A stretch of 64,000 nt of DNA from Pirellula staleyi DSM 6068 (GCA_945875845.1 CAMCMB010000012.1:1-64000), one strand, 5' to 3'. Positions 37,489 to 46,611 are shown, counted from the first letter of the stretch. Translations and numbers: made by a program. Notes: generated by a model from the sequence alone, not told the origin.

Positions 37489-38928
37489 TTAGGCGTTTTC
37501 ACCAGTTTGCTGTCCCCCTTCGGGTGGGGGCCCCTTTAAGGGCTCATCCGCCGGGGGGATTTCAAGTTCTTCTTCAAGCAACAGGTCCTTTAAGGGCTCC
37601 ACTACGGGAGGCTCTAAGGGCTCCATTGCGGCAGAACCATCGAGCTCTGAAGAGTCCTCAACCAGACTTTCTGTCACAAAGGTTGGAGGAGGCACAGATC
37701 GCCCCTCTTTTTTGTCGAGATCCTCCGTGGCGCGGCGTTCTTTTTCAAGTTTCTCTTGATACTTGCGCTCCTCCTCGGCGATCTCTTGATCTTCCGCTTT
37801 GGCATCTGCCTGTTCCACTATCGCATCCACTTGTTCTTGAGACCAGCCTCCCATTTCCATCAGAGCATCAGGCTCGATAACGGAGAGGTCATCATAGGAA
37901 AGGTAGCCTTGTTCGACGAGCTGCTGGGCAACCTCCTCTGTCATCCCCTCAATCTCCATGAATCCTTCCATCGCTCGCTCAATTTGACGTTCCAATTCAG
38001 GAGCGGTCATAATTTCAATGTCCCAGCTGCAAAGTTTGCTCGCCAGTCGGACATTTTGGCCAAATCGACCGATTGCCTGCGACAAATGCTCTTCGTTTAC
38101 CAAGGCAATTGCGCGTCCTATCATGTCACACAGAAGCACTTGCTCGACTTCTGCCGGTTGCAATGCATTCGGAATGAGGACCATTGGGTCGTCGCTCCAG
38201 CGCACAATGTCAATGCGTTCGCCCGCGAGTTCACCCGTGACGTTCTTGATCCGATTGCCGCGCATCCCAACACATGCACCTACGCAATCGATGCGTTGAT
38301 CGCTACTGCTAACGGCGACCTTGCTACGATATCCGGGTTCGCGACTGATCGCGTTGATTCGTATGATTCCTTCGGCGATTTCCGGTATCTCTTGCTCGAA
38401 CAATCGCTGAATCAACATCGCCTTGGTTCGCGACAAGATGATTTTGACACGATTTCCGGCCGCCTTGACTTCGTAGATGATCGCTCGAACGCGAGAGCCA
38501 CTGTGATAGCTCTCACCTGGAATTTGTTCGCTTCGGGGTAAAATGGCTTCGACGTTGCCGAGTTGAACGATGGTTACGCCACGCTCCGTACGCTGAACAA
38601 TGCCGGTCACCAACTGACCGACCTGAGTGTGGAATTCATCTATTCTTGCGTCCCGCTCGGCTTCCTTGAGTTTCTGGATAATCACTTGCTTGGCCGTCTG
38701 CGCGCCGATACGACCAATCTCGTCCTCGCTGAGACTTCGTCCGTTGACGGTTGCTGTGATACCGCCGCCGTCGCGAGCGATGGATACAAATACGTCGGCT
38801 TCTTCACCGAATTGACGCTTTGACGCGGTTACCAGCGCAGATTCTATCGCTTGAATGACCAATTCCGGGTCGATTTGCTTTTCGCGATGCAACGAATCGA
38901 CAATTCGGAGCAATTCTTGTGGATTCAT
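37489..38928 (-). CDS. nusA: Transcription termination/antitermination factor NusA
   Basis: 479 residues from the ATG at 38928 (ACGGA just upstream); a longer frame to 39180 runs into the divergent gene and lacks the conserved MNPQELLRIVDSLH start. It has the NusA N-domain, the S1 domain (GQLVTGIVQRTERGVTIVQL), KH1 with GACVGMRGNRIKNVTGEL and KH2 near IGRFGQNVRLAS, then a helix-hairpin-helix region (LVEQGYLSYDDLS). The last ~60 residues are acidic and Pro-rich (EPPVVEPLKDLLLEEELE). RNA-polymerase-bound elongation factor. The usual upstream rimP is missing; a divergent oxidoreductase gene is there instead. Confidence 0.95.
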   Translation of the reverse strand: MNPQELLRIVDSLHREKQIDPELVIQAIESALVTASKRQFGEEADVFVSIARDGGGITATVNGRSLSEDEIGRIGAQTAKQVIIQKLKEAERDARIDEFHTQVGQLVTGIVQRTERGVTIVQLGNVEAILPRSEQIPGESYHSGSRVRAIIYEVKAAGNRVKIILSRTKAMLIQRLFEQEIPEIAEGIIRINAISREPGYRSKVAVSSSDQRIDCVGACVGMRGNRIKNVTGELAGERIDIVRWSDDPMVLIPNALQPAEVEQVLLCDMIGRAIALVNEEHLSQAIGRFGQNVRLASKLCSWDIEIMTAPELERQIERAMEGFMEIEGMTEEVAQQLVEQGYLSYDDLSVIEPDALMEMGGWSQEQVDAIVEQADAKAEDQEIAEEERKYQEKLEKERRATEDLDKKEGRSVPPPTFVTESLVEDSSELDGSAAMEPLEPPVVEPLKDLLLEEELEIPPADEPLKGPPPEGGQQTGENA

Positions 38929-39112
38929 TCCGTTGTTATCTGTTGGGTTGATAGTTTTTGATTGGGGGTGGTGGTGAGTTGAGAGCCCCCCGAATTCACT
39001 ACCTCCCGTGTTCTGCGCAAGAAAGTTGAAACTATCCTCCCAGCCCGAAAATGTCAACCGCCAATTGCATCTTGGCACTGGGCGCAGCTTGTTCTGCACC
39101 CATAATGTTGAC

Positions 39113-40516
39113 ATGAATTCGTCAAAGGACTTCGACACCATAATTATCGGCGCAGGAATGAGCGGCTTAGCAGCCGGCATCCGCCTTGCCCACTACGACC
39201 AACGCGTATGCTTGCTTGAAAAGCATTGGACGATCGGCGGGCTCAATTCTTTCTATCGCGTCAACGGCAGAAACTATGACGTCGGTCTTCACGCGATGAC
39301 CAATTTCACCGAAAAAGGTGCCAAAAAAGGGCCGCTTGCCCGCCTTTTGAAGCAACTTCGCTTTCGATGGGATGATCTTCAGCTTGCCGAACAAAAAGGC
39401 TCTCGAATCGCCTTTCCGAGCGTCCATCTCGATTTCACGAACGAGATTGGATTTCTCCAAGCCGAGATCAACGAGAAATTCCCCCACCAAAAAGACGCCT
39501 TTCAGACACTTTTGAACCGCCTCGTAGACTACGACGATTTGAAACAAGAGGACTTCCAACTCTCCACTCGCACCATCCTTTCCGAAATCCTTAGCGACCC
39601 ATTGCTGATTGAAATGCTGCTCTGCCCATTGATGTGGTACGGCAACGCGCGTCAACACGATATGGACTGGGGGCAGTTTTGCATTATGTTTCGAAGCATA
39701 TTCCTCGAGGGGTTTGCACGACCTTTCAAAGGCGTTCGACTCATTCTCAAACATCTCGTGCGCCGATTTCGCGAATTAGGGGGTGACCTGCGTTTGCGAA
39801 GTGGTGTCGCTCGCATTTGCATCGAAAATGGCCGAACGACCGGTGTTGAACTCGAGAATGGAACGTTACTCACCGCAAAACGTATTCTTTCCAGCGCAGG
39901 GATAGTCGAGACGATGCGCATGTGCGACGACAACTCGCTTTCCGAAGTCCACATGGCCGGAGAGATGTCCTTCATCGAATCAATTTCCGTGCTAGAGTGC
40001 CAACCCAAGCAGTTTGGTTTCGACAAGACGATCGTTTTTTATAATGACTCCGAAAAGTTTCACTGGACAAAGCCCACCGATCAATTGTGCGATGTACGCA
40101 CCGGTGTGATTTGCTCTCCAAACAACTACGTTTACTCGAGCGCCGAGGGAGAACTGGAAGCGGGCTTTGTCCGGCTCACGACTATCGCCGACTACAACCG
40201 ATGGTCTAACTTGACCGACGAACGTTACGCTCGCGAAAAACTCGCTTGGTACGACGAATCGGTCGCAAACGCCATTCGATTTATGCCAGACTTTCGCCGA
40301 TACGTCATCGACACAGACATCTTTACTCCCAAGACGATTCGCCGATTTACTTCCCACGACAACGGGGCTGTCTACGGAGCCCCGGACAAGCAACTCGACG
40401 GCACAACGAGACTCAGCAACCTATTTCTTTGCGGAACCGATCAAGGGTTCGTCGGTATCGTCGGTGCAATCGTCAGCGGCATCTCAATGGCCAATCAACA
40501 CTGCTTACGACAGTGA
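39113..40516 (+). CDS. FAD-dependent oxidoreductase, phytoene desaturase/carotene isomerase-like
   Basis: 467 residues from the ATG at 39113; the in-frame upstream stretch overlaps the divergent nusA promoter region. The N-terminus has a dinucleotide-binding fold TIIIGAGMSGLAAGIRL with the Glu of LLEKHWTIGG, followed by YDVGLHAMT, the pattern of CrtI/CrtISO-type flavoproteins. The C-terminus has the second FAD motif in LFLCGTDQGFVGIVGAIVSG. These enzymes desaturate, saturate or isomerise polyprenoid chains. No carotenoid or hopanoid gene is adjacent, so the substrate is open. It is transcribed divergently from nusA (184-nt gap) and its last 12 bp overlap the convergent pepT. Confidence 0.82.
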   Translation: MNSSKDFDTIIIGAGMSGLAAGIRLAHYDQRVCLLEKHWTIGGLNSFYRVNGRNYDVGLHAMTNFTEKGAKKGPLARLLKQLRFRWDDLQLAEQKGSRIAFPSVHLDFTNEIGFLQAEINEKFPHQKDAFQTLLNRLVDYDDLKQEDFQLSTRTILSEILSDPLLIEMLLCPLMWYGNARQHDMDWGQFCIMFRSIFLEGFARPFKGVRLILKHLVRRFRELGGDLRLRSGVARICIENGRTTGVELENGTLLTAKRILSSAGIVETMRMCDDNSLSEVHMAGEMSFIESISVLECQPKQFGFDKTIVFYNDSEKFHWTKPTDQLCDVRTGVICSPNNYVYSSAEGELEAGFVRLTTIADYNRWSNLTDERYAREKLAWYDESVANAIRFMPDFRRYVIDTDIFTPKTIRRFTSHDNGAVYGAPDKQLDGTTRLSNLFLCGTDQGFVGIVGAIVSGISMANQHCLRQ

Positions 40517-41794
40517 TCGGTCCGTAATGGATCGGTCCGTAATGCCAAGTCGTTCTCGCGACCAGAGCTCTGCCAGCCGAATCACGTGCTGCCCGGCTTG
40601 AACCATATGATCCAGAGAGGCGAACTCCCGGACCGAGTGAATGTTGAATTGACCGACTGAGAGGTTGGGGGTTGGAAGCCCCAGTTCGCTCATCAACGCC
40701 CCGTCCGTACCGCCTCGAATCGAGTCGCGACGACAGGGTAAATTCAGGTCCGCGTAAGCTTGTTCGGCCAACTCGATGGCTTTTGGAAAACCTCGCAAGA
40801 CATCCGCCATATTCCTGTACTGAACGACCGTGTCGACTTGCCCCTCCATGCCAGGAAATTCCTCTAAAACGCGATCCATGGTTGCCTTCAGAAGCTGGAT
40901 GTACGTCTCGAGTTTTTGCGTCTCGAAGTCCCGAACGATGAATTGGATCACGGTTTCGGCCACACCTCCTTGAATGGTGAAAGGATGCACAAATCCTTGA
41001 CGATCCGAGGTTGACTCTGGGGAAAGAGTCTCGGTTGGTAACAACGCGATGAACTTTGCGGCAGCCCGAAGCGAATGGACCATTTTCCCTTTTGCGACCG
41101 CCGGATGGGTGTTTCGTCCGCGAAACGTTACAGTTGCCCCATCCCCAGAAAATGTCTCAACATCGATGGTTCCTGCGGCTCCGCCGTCAAGCGTATAACC
41201 CACGATCGCGTCTGCTCGATCCAGATCAAAGTACTTCGTCCCTTTGCCGATTTCTTCATCGCACGTAAACAAGACTCGAATGGGGCCGTGCGGTACACTC
41301 GGATTCTCCATCCAGTGCTGAACACACTGCATGATGGTCGCCACCCCAGCTTTATCATCCGCACCAAGCAGGGTTTTCCCGTCGGTTGTGACGAGAGTAT
41401 GGCCCCGCAGATCGGCGAGCTCGGGCGTAGAAATCAAATCAATGGTGTCGCCCGAAAGCAACGAAATGGGCGCGCAACCGTAGTTCTCGATCACCTGCGG
41501 ATTGCAGCCGTCACCTGGAGCTTCAGGCGACGTGTCCAGATGTGCATTGAGAAGCACCGTCGGAGCAGCCCAGGATACATTGGATGGCACGGTCCCCCAT
41601 ACCAGGCCGTGTGCGTCCTGGCAGGCGTCGGAAATCCCCATTTCAAGCAGTTGCTCTGCAAGCATTCTGCCGAGCTCCAACTGCCCGACCGAGCTAGGGT
41701 AGCTAGCGCTCGCGGGATTCGCTGCGGAACCGACTCGTACATACTGTAAAAATCGATGAAGAAGTTTTTGGCGGTTTATCTCGGCTGGCTGCAT
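40505..41794 (-). CDS. pepT: Peptidase T (tripeptide aminopeptidase)
   Basis: 429 residues, M20 family dizinc peptidase. Metal and catalytic motifs: LNAHLDTSPEAPGD, LLGADDKAGVA, TCDEEIGKGTKYFD, VGYTLDGG and the final His in FNIHSVREFASLDHM. It releases N-terminal residues from tripeptides in the cytoplasm. Shine-Dalgarno AGGA overlaps the stop of the upstream small secreted-protein gene (TTTTAGGAATG), so the two are coupled. The C-terminus ends ITDRSITDRSLS, from a short DNA duplication (GATCGGTCCGTAATG twice), and converges on the oxidoreductase gene with a 12-nt overlap. Confidence 0.95.
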   Translation of the reverse strand: MQPAEINRQKLLHRFLQYVRVGSAANPASASYPSSVGQLELGRMLAEQLLEMGISDACQDAHGLVWGTVPSNVSWAAPTVLLNAHLDTSPEAPGDGCNPQVIENYGCAPISLLSGDTIDLISTPELADLRGHTLVTTDGKTLLGADDKAGVATIMQCVQHWMENPSVPHGPIRVLFTCDEEIGKGTKYFDLDRADAIVGYTLDGGAAGTIDVETFSGDGATVTFRGRNTHPAVAKGKMVHSLRAAAKFIALLPTETLSPESTSDRQGFVHPFTIQGGVAETVIQFIVRDFETQKLETYIQLLKATMDRVLEEFPGMEGQVDTVVQYRNMADVLRGFPKAIELAEQAYADLNLPCRRDSIRGGTDGALMSELGLPTPNLSVGQFNIHSVREFASLDHMVQAGQHVIRLAELWSRERLGITDRSITDRSLS

Positions 41795-41796
41795 TC

Positions 41797-42129
41797 CTAA
41801 AATCCGTACGCCCGCGAATCCATGTACATCCCGGGAAAACTGTAGATTCTTCGAATGCGAACGGGTGGCTGCGCATTATAGAAGACCCCAGAGTTGATTT
41901 GCGGATGACCGTAGTCGTAGCCAATCGAGTGGTAGTAGTTCAGAACGTTCTGTCGGTTCGTCGCATCGGCTCTGGCTCTCGCAATGAGATACTGCTGAGC
42001 AGGTGACTCTTCGAACCGGGCACTTCTTGTCGTAACGGAACCACCTACCAATGGTGCGTCGAATTGTGCAAAAGCCGTCGAGGAAGTTATCGCAGCCGAT
42101 AAACCGACTGCAACCAGAAATAGTCGCAT
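41797..42129 (-). CDS. Small secreted protein, unknown function
   Basis: 110 residues from the ATG at 42129, opening a Sec signal peptide (RLFLVAVGLSAAITSSTAFAQ). The longer frame from 42180 would place 17 residues ahead of that leader. The mature 90 residues are rich in Tyr, Arg and Asn (NVLNYYHSIGYDYGHPQ, YSFPGMYMDS) with no known domain. The pattern resembles small exported proteins often seen in Rhodopirellula-type genomes. It is directly upstream of, and coupled to, pepT. Confidence 0.65.
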   Translation of the reverse strand: MRLFLVAVGLSAAITSSTAFAQFDAPLVGGSVTTRSARFEESPAQQYLIARARADATNRQNVLNYYHSIGYDYGHPQINSGVFYNAQPPVRIRRIYSFPGMYMDSRAYGF

Positions 42130-42410
42130 AGGATGGAGTCCTTTTGTGGTGGAATGGGAGCAAACCGATCGACCATCCATGGCTTACCGCTCGAAACGCT
42201 CCATTTTTCGAGCTAACACCTAATGCTATCGTCACATGCAGTCATCAAAAAACAATGGATTTATCGCGGAGGCTACAATCCCATCGACCGCCATATTTGA
42301 ACCGCCCTATTTGAACCTCCATTGCCCAGGTTGGACGAAAGGGGAAGATGCGATAAACTTTGCAACGACGTTTTTCCATCTCGTTCTCGTTTTTGACTGC
42401 CCCTTCTGCT

Positions 42411-43685
42411 ATGCTCGATCGCAAATTTGTTTTAGAAAACGCCGAGTTAGTTAAGGCCAATTGCCTTCATCGGGGTGCTCATGCCGATATCGAGCGCTTT
42501 GTCGAACTCGAACTCGAACGCAAGACTAAGCTCAATCAGGCCGAAGAGCTGAACCGGCAAGCCAACGCAACAAGTAGCAGAATGGGTGGAGCCACGCCCG
42601 AACAACGCGAGGCACTCAAAGAAGAAGGTAGAAGACTGCGCGAGCAAAAAGATGCCGTCCAAGCCGACCACGACTCACTCGACAGGGAGATTGCTGCGAT
42701 TCTGTCGCGCGCCCCAAACATGACCCACCCCGCTGCTCCCATCGGACGGGACGATCAAGCCAATCTAGAAATCGCTCGGGGGAAAACCGCGATTCCTACC
42801 TTTGATTTCCAGCCACTAGACCATCTGCAATTGGGCAAACAGCATGATATGATCGACTTTGAGGCAGGAGCTCGCGTTGCCGGTGCTGGTTTTTACTTTC
42901 TAAAGAAGGATGCAGTGCTGTTGGAATTGGCGCTGCAACAATTCGCCATTCATTACTTGATCCAACGCGGCTTTGTACCCGTATCAACGCCCGACGTTGC
43001 CAACACCGAGACGCTGCACGGTATCGGTTTCATCCCCCGCGGACCCGAAACCCAGATCTACAGCATTGAGAACTCGGATCTCAATTTGGTCGCCACTGCC
43101 GAGATCACTCTAGGTGGTATGTATTCCGGGCAAGTGCTGGAGGCCGAGCACCTACCGCTCAAACTCGTCGGCATAAGCCATTGCTTCCGAACAGAAGCGG
43201 GAGCGGCGGGCCGTGCATCGAAAGGACTCTATCGAGTGCATCAGTTCACCAAGATCGAAATGTTCGCGTTTACATTGCCCAATCAAAGCGATGCGATCCA
43301 TGAGGAGTTGCGGCAACTCGAATGCGATCTGTTCGATCAACTCGAAATCGCCTATCGCGTGGTGGATACGGCGACCGGCGATCTCGGTGGCCCAGCCTAT
43401 CGCAAATACGACTTAGAAGCCTGGATGCCAGGTCGAGGTAACGGGGGCGAATGGGGCGAAGTCACTAGCACTTCCAATTGCACCGATTATCAAGCCCGGC
43501 GGCTCAATATTCGCTACAAAACAAAAAAGGAAAAAGGAACTCATCTGGTCCACACGCTCAACGGCACCGCCATCGCAATCAGCCGAGCCCTCATCGCCAT
43601 CATGGAAAACCATCAAATGTCAGATGGCCGCATCCGAGTTCCGGCCGTCCTCAGGCAATGGATGGGCAAAGAGATTATCGGGTAA
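42411..43685 (+). CDS. serS: Serine--tRNA ligase
   Basis: 424 residues from the ATG at 42411 (start MLDRKFVLENAELV); an in-frame TTG at 42360 is upstream of the conserved start. The N-terminal antiparallel coiled-coil arm that grips tRNA-Ser spans about 30-105. Class II synthetase motifs: motif 2 around GISHCFRTEAGAAGRASKGLYRVHQF and motif 3 LNGTAIAISRALIAIMENHQ. It charges tRNA-Ser with serine and also supplies substrate for selenocysteine insertion where present. It is monocistronic here and followed by a large palindrome. Confidence 0.97.
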   Translation: MLDRKFVLENAELVKANCLHRGAHADIERFVELELERKTKLNQAEELNRQANATSSRMGGATPEQREALKEEGRRLREQKDAVQADHDSLDREIAAILSRAPNMTHPAAPIGRDDQANLEIARGKTAIPTFDFQPLDHLQLGKQHDMIDFEAGARVAGAGFYFLKKDAVLLELALQQFAIHYLIQRGFVPVSTPDVANTETLHGIGFIPRGPETQIYSIENSDLNLVATAEITLGGMYSGQVLEAEHLPLKLVGISHCFRTEAGAAGRASKGLYRVHQFTKIEMFAFTLPNQSDAIHEELRQLECDLFDQLEIAYRVVDTATGDLGGPAYRKYDLEAWMPGRGNGGEWGEVTSTSNCTDYQARRLNIRYKTKKEKGTHLVHTLNGTAIAISRALIAIMENHQMSDGRIRVPAVLRQWMGKEIIG

Positions 43686-43743
43686 TGTGTTTGAAATGGA
43701 ATGCATGACGCAGTGCACTAGCATGGGATTGCAGCATCCTTTA

Positions 43744-43852
43744 GTTGAACGACGCTCCGCGTCGTTTGGGGCCGGGTAAGAAAACGACGCGGAGCGTCGT
43801 TCAACGAACTCTTTCCAGCAACGAACTCTTTCCAGCAACGAACCCATTCCAG
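43744..43852. repeat. Perfect 24-bp inverted repeat and 17-bp tandem repeat
   Basis: GTTGAACGACGCTCCGCGTC (start of the arm at 43744-43767) is exactly inverted at 43782-43805, a 24-bp stem with a 14-nt loop. Directly after it, GAACTCTTTCCAGCAAC occurs twice in tandem (43806-43822, 43823-43839) with a third partial copy. The element lies between the convergent serS and Tgl-like genes. Confidence 0.92.
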
Positions 43853-45010
43853 TTAGGAAACTCGGTCGTCCTCGGGAAGCACAATATCACTCGTTCCAGG
43901 GCACACCCATCTCGGATACTCGCGACTCGGATCGATACACCCTCCTTCCAAATAAACACCTCGCGGATCTTGGAGTTTTTCCATCGATTGCATGATCTGT
44001 CGTAATTCGTCCGGATTGGCGAGCGATGATTTTATGTGGTTTTGAACAACGTTCTCATCGATTAGCAGTTCGCCGCGACTGTCGCGATAGGTTGCATTTC
44101 GCCAATGAAAAATCTCCAGGCATTTTGCTTGCAGCGTGAAGGATTGATTGCTCTTCCAAAAATCACTAAACAACCCATCACCTAAATAAAACACCCAAGA
44201 CCCTTCGAATCCCAAGGCATCCGACGAATGGGCGTCCGGGTTGCGAAACCAAACGCGATCACCCGGTACATAGTACTTGGCTGGAAGTGGATTTTCGCGA
44301 GAACCGTATTCTCTCATAAAGACCTCATGGAATTCACCGGAACGAATCACACGTTTTTCCGCCTGATGCTGTAGTCTTTTGAGCAGTTCTCGATTGCAAT
44401 AGTTGGCTTCTTCTGCCAAGCCCAAGGCGACGACGTATTCCGTCGCCCGGTAGCATGAAAAGGAATACGCGGTAACTCCTTCTGGTGGTTGCGTTGCAGT
44501 CCTCAAGGCCTCGATCATGCATTTGCCAGGGCGAACGACAAATCCACGGCTCTCATCGTAGTCCCAGTATTCCATGGGGCGTTCCGCCTCATAGGCAGCA
44601 AAAGAAAGATAGGTTTTCCTCGCCGCTTCGACAATATTGCAACGAACGCGAATCGCCGATTCCAATTCGTTCAAACTTGGGAACTCAAACCGGACAGGAC
44701 CAGCCAGCATCGCAAAGAGAATTTCTTTTTCAAGATGGCTGCGGTCTTGAGTTGATAACGAAAGCCGGTTTGCTAATTGCAGCGTATCCCCACCCGGCGT
44801 CCATTGGTCTAAGCTTTCTTGCAAAAATTCAAACTGTACGACGAGGCGAGAGCCCGAAACCGACAGGCCGATATCGACTGACTTTGTCATTCCTCGCTTA
44901 TCAAGCCAATCAAGGCACTGGTCGAACGTTCGATCCGACGATTCCGCCGACTGCTTCCAAATACCAATCCCACCACCTCTCCGATTCTGACTCATTGGGA
45001 TTGGATCCAT
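43853..45010 (-). CDS. Homologue of Bacillus Tgl protein-glutamine gamma-glutamyltransferase
   Basis: 385 residues from the ATG at 45010 (AAGGAAA 10 nt upstream); the frame back to 45100 is repeat DNA. From residue ~100 on, the order of motifs matches Bacillus spore-coat transglutaminase Tgl: GPVRFEFPSLNELESAIRVR and CNIVEAA, then AYSFSCYRATEY with Cys186 at the place of catalytic Cys116, GDRVWFRNPD, and a WVFYLGDGLF strand. Such enzymes form isopeptide cross-links between Gln and Lys. Differences: a ~95-residue N-terminal extension, Ser where Tgl has Glu before the Cys (F-E-C), and apparently no Glu187 equivalent. Activity is therefore uncertain. The resemblance is from memory, without alignment software. 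Confidence 0.7.
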   Translation of the reverse strand: MDPIPMSQNRRGGGIGIWKQSAESSDRTFDQCLDWLDKRGMTKSVDIGLSVSGSRLVVQFEFLQESLDQWTPGGDTLQLANRLSLSTQDRSHLEKEILFAMLAGPVRFEFPSLNELESAIRVRCNIVEAARKTYLSFAAYEAERPMEYWDYDESRGFVVRPGKCMIEALRTATQPPEGVTAYSFSCYRATEYVVALGLAEEANYCNRELLKRLQHQAEKRVIRSGEFHEVFMREYGSRENPLPAKYYVPGDRVWFRNPDAHSSDALGFEGSWVFYLGDGLFSDFWKSNQSFTLQAKCLEIFHWRNATYRDSRGELLIDENVVQNHIKSSLANPDELRQIMQSMEKLQDPRGVYLEGGCIDPSREYPRWVCPGTSDIVLPEDDRVS

Positions 45011-45338
45011 TTGTTTGATTTCCTTTCGAAGTGCATTACGTAGGGGATTTGAATTTGTTCTGTTTAACTCACCGGACGGTTCGCGCCGTTCCGCTACCAA
45101 ATGTTAGCGGCAGGGGGCGAGCCCTCCGGTGATGACCCAAGCTTTTTTCACAACCTAGGAGGGGATTTGACCGAAATCAATGTTCGGTGGCAGGTAGGAT
45201 AACATCAAAGGCAGAGTTGGTGGTTTCGGGTCCAAGATTGGAATTTATGGCCCAAAATTACTTCTTAGCCTTTGTCGGGAACCGAAGTATAATCCATACT
45301 TTTGAGTCAACGGATTTCTGGGTCCGGAATTCGGAATT
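45011..45338. other. Divergent intergenic region with a palindromic element
   Basis: Promoter region for the Tgl-like gene (minus) and the acyltransferase (plus). It holds one complete CACCGG palindrome. No clear promoter or other signal could be assigned. Confidence 0.45.
45069..45132. repeat. Complete copy of the CACCGG/GCTACC palindrome
   Basis: A 64-nt inverted repeat: TCACCGGACGGTTCGCGCC on the left pairs with GGGGGCGAGCCCTCCGGTGA on the right, with an inner GCTACCA/TGTTAGC stem. Same family as 53744-53808 and the half-copy at 10092. Confidence 0.88.
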
Positions 45339-46511
45339 ATGACCAAGGTGTTCTCTAAGCTGGGCCACTTCCAATCCTCATTGCTTTCGTCCCTGATCGG
45401 AGAACGGACTCGCTACGTCAATGCCGGGCAACGTGTTGAATTGCTCGACGGAATCAAAGGCGCAGCGGCGTGTGTCATCGTTGGTCATCACTTGAGCGAA
45501 TTCTCGCCAAGCGCGCATCTGGCCAATCAATTTGCGCCCAGCTTGATGTACGGGATTTACAATTATGGATTGTTTATCGTGCACCTGTTTCTCGTTTTCG
45601 GGGGTTTTGCCTTGGCGATGGCGATGCCCGACGAAACGATTTCCTGGCGTAAAGCCTTCTCGTTCTTCGGAATAAGATACGTGCGCTTAGCCGCTCCCTA
45701 TCTTGTCATGCTATTCCTCTTGGTTGCGGTGTCTTGGTCTGCCTTGGGTCGCAGAATGGATCCGCCGCTAATCGATTCCTTTCATTGGTCACAATGGTTC
45801 GCCCACGTCTTTTTTCTTCAAGACATCCTGGGCTATGGGAATTTGTCGGCGGGCACGTGGTATTTATGTATCGATCTGCAGTATGTGGCCCTGTTTTTGA
45901 TAATTCAAGCATCGCTCCACGCGGTAGAAAAAGTCACTCAGCAGGATTTCAACGGGCCAGTTGCAATGTCCGTAGTATTGATTCCTCTGGGGTTAGTATC
46001 CGTCTGGTATTGGAATCGAGTCCTCGAATACGAGATCTTTGTTTTTTATTTCTTGGGACCGCTTGTCCTTGGTTCGCTTATCGCATGGACATTGAAAGGC
46101 AAAATCTCTTGGAGAGTACTTGTCTTTTATGCGATAGCGATGGCTGCGTCCCTTGCGATCGAATTTCGACCAAGAATCTTAGTAGGTCTCGGGTCAGGGC
46201 TGATCCTGTACGCGTGTGTCCGTTTCTGGAGGACGCTTCCGATTCCGTCACCCATACTTTGGCTGGGAAAAGTCTCGTATAGTTTGTTCCTCATTCACTA
46301 TTTGGTGAATGGAATTGTGCTCCATGGACTGGACCCTTGGATTGGCAATAGCCCACTGCGAGCCTTCACTGCCCTGCCGATCGCATTTTCGGCAAGCCTC
46401 ATTTCCGCAGCGGGTTTGTATTATTGCGTGGAAGCCCCAACCGATCGGTTTCTCAAGTCGCTCAGAAAGAAACGCGAGTCAAACAACGAAGACGGCAACA
46501 GTGCTGTTTAG
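45339..46511 (+). CDS. Acyltransferase 3 family membrane protein (OafA-like)
   Basis: 390 residues with about 10 membrane segments. After a ~30-residue cytoplasmic start, LLDGIKGAAACVIVGHH carries the active-site-type His of acyltransferase-3 proteins; R-x-x-R-L-x-x-P-Y follows in IRYVRLAAPYLV. The C-terminal part has WLGKVSYSLFLIHYLV, also typical. Family members transfer acetyl or other acyl groups to sugars of surface polysaccharides, glycolipids or peptidoglycan. No polysaccharide gene is adjacent, so the acceptor is unknown. Its stop is inside the first of two tandem 17-bp repeats that precede a perfect palindrome. Confidence 0.88.
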   Translation: MTKVFSKLGHFQSSLLSSLIGERTRYVNAGQRVELLDGIKGAAACVIVGHHLSEFSPSAHLANQFAPSLMYGIYNYGLFIVHLFLVFGGFALAMAMPDETISWRKAFSFFGIRYVRLAAPYLVMLFLLVAVSWSALGRRMDPPLIDSFHWSQWFAHVFFLQDILGYGNLSAGTWYLCIDLQYVALFLIIQASLHAVEKVTQQDFNGPVAMSVVLIPLGLVSVWYWNRVLEYEIFVFYFLGPLVLGSLIAWTLKGKISWRVLVFYAIAMAASLAIEFRPRILVGLGSGLILYACVRFWRTLPIPSPILWLGKVSYSLFLIHYLVNGIVLHGLDPWIGNSPLRAFTALPIAFSASLISAAGLYYCVEAPTDRFLKSLRKKRESNNEDGNSAV

Positions 46512-46539
46512 AGAGCCTGGGTTGTTTAGAGAGCCTGGG

Positions 46540-46569
46540 CTCGTTCCCAGGCAATTGCCTGGGAACGAG
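46540..46569. repeat. Perfect 30-bp palindrome between convergent genes
   Basis: CTCGTTCCCAGGCAA is followed immediately by its exact reverse complement. Just upstream, TGTTTAGAGAGCCTGGG occurs twice in tandem (about 46504-46538). It separates the acyltransferase and clpC stops and could serve as a bidirectional terminator, though it lacks a T-run. Confidence 0.93.
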
Positions 46570-46611
46570 TCTGTTCAGATTCAACGTTGGGACGTTTCAG
46601 AAGTGGACCGA

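Noticed and set aside
38929-39180. Longer start of NusA
   Set aside because: The conserved NusA start is at 38928 and the extension overlaps the divergent oxidoreductase gene.
45011-45100. Longer start of the Tgl-like gene
   Set aside because: The extra codons come from the CACCGG palindrome; the ATG at 45010 has AAGGAAA upstream.
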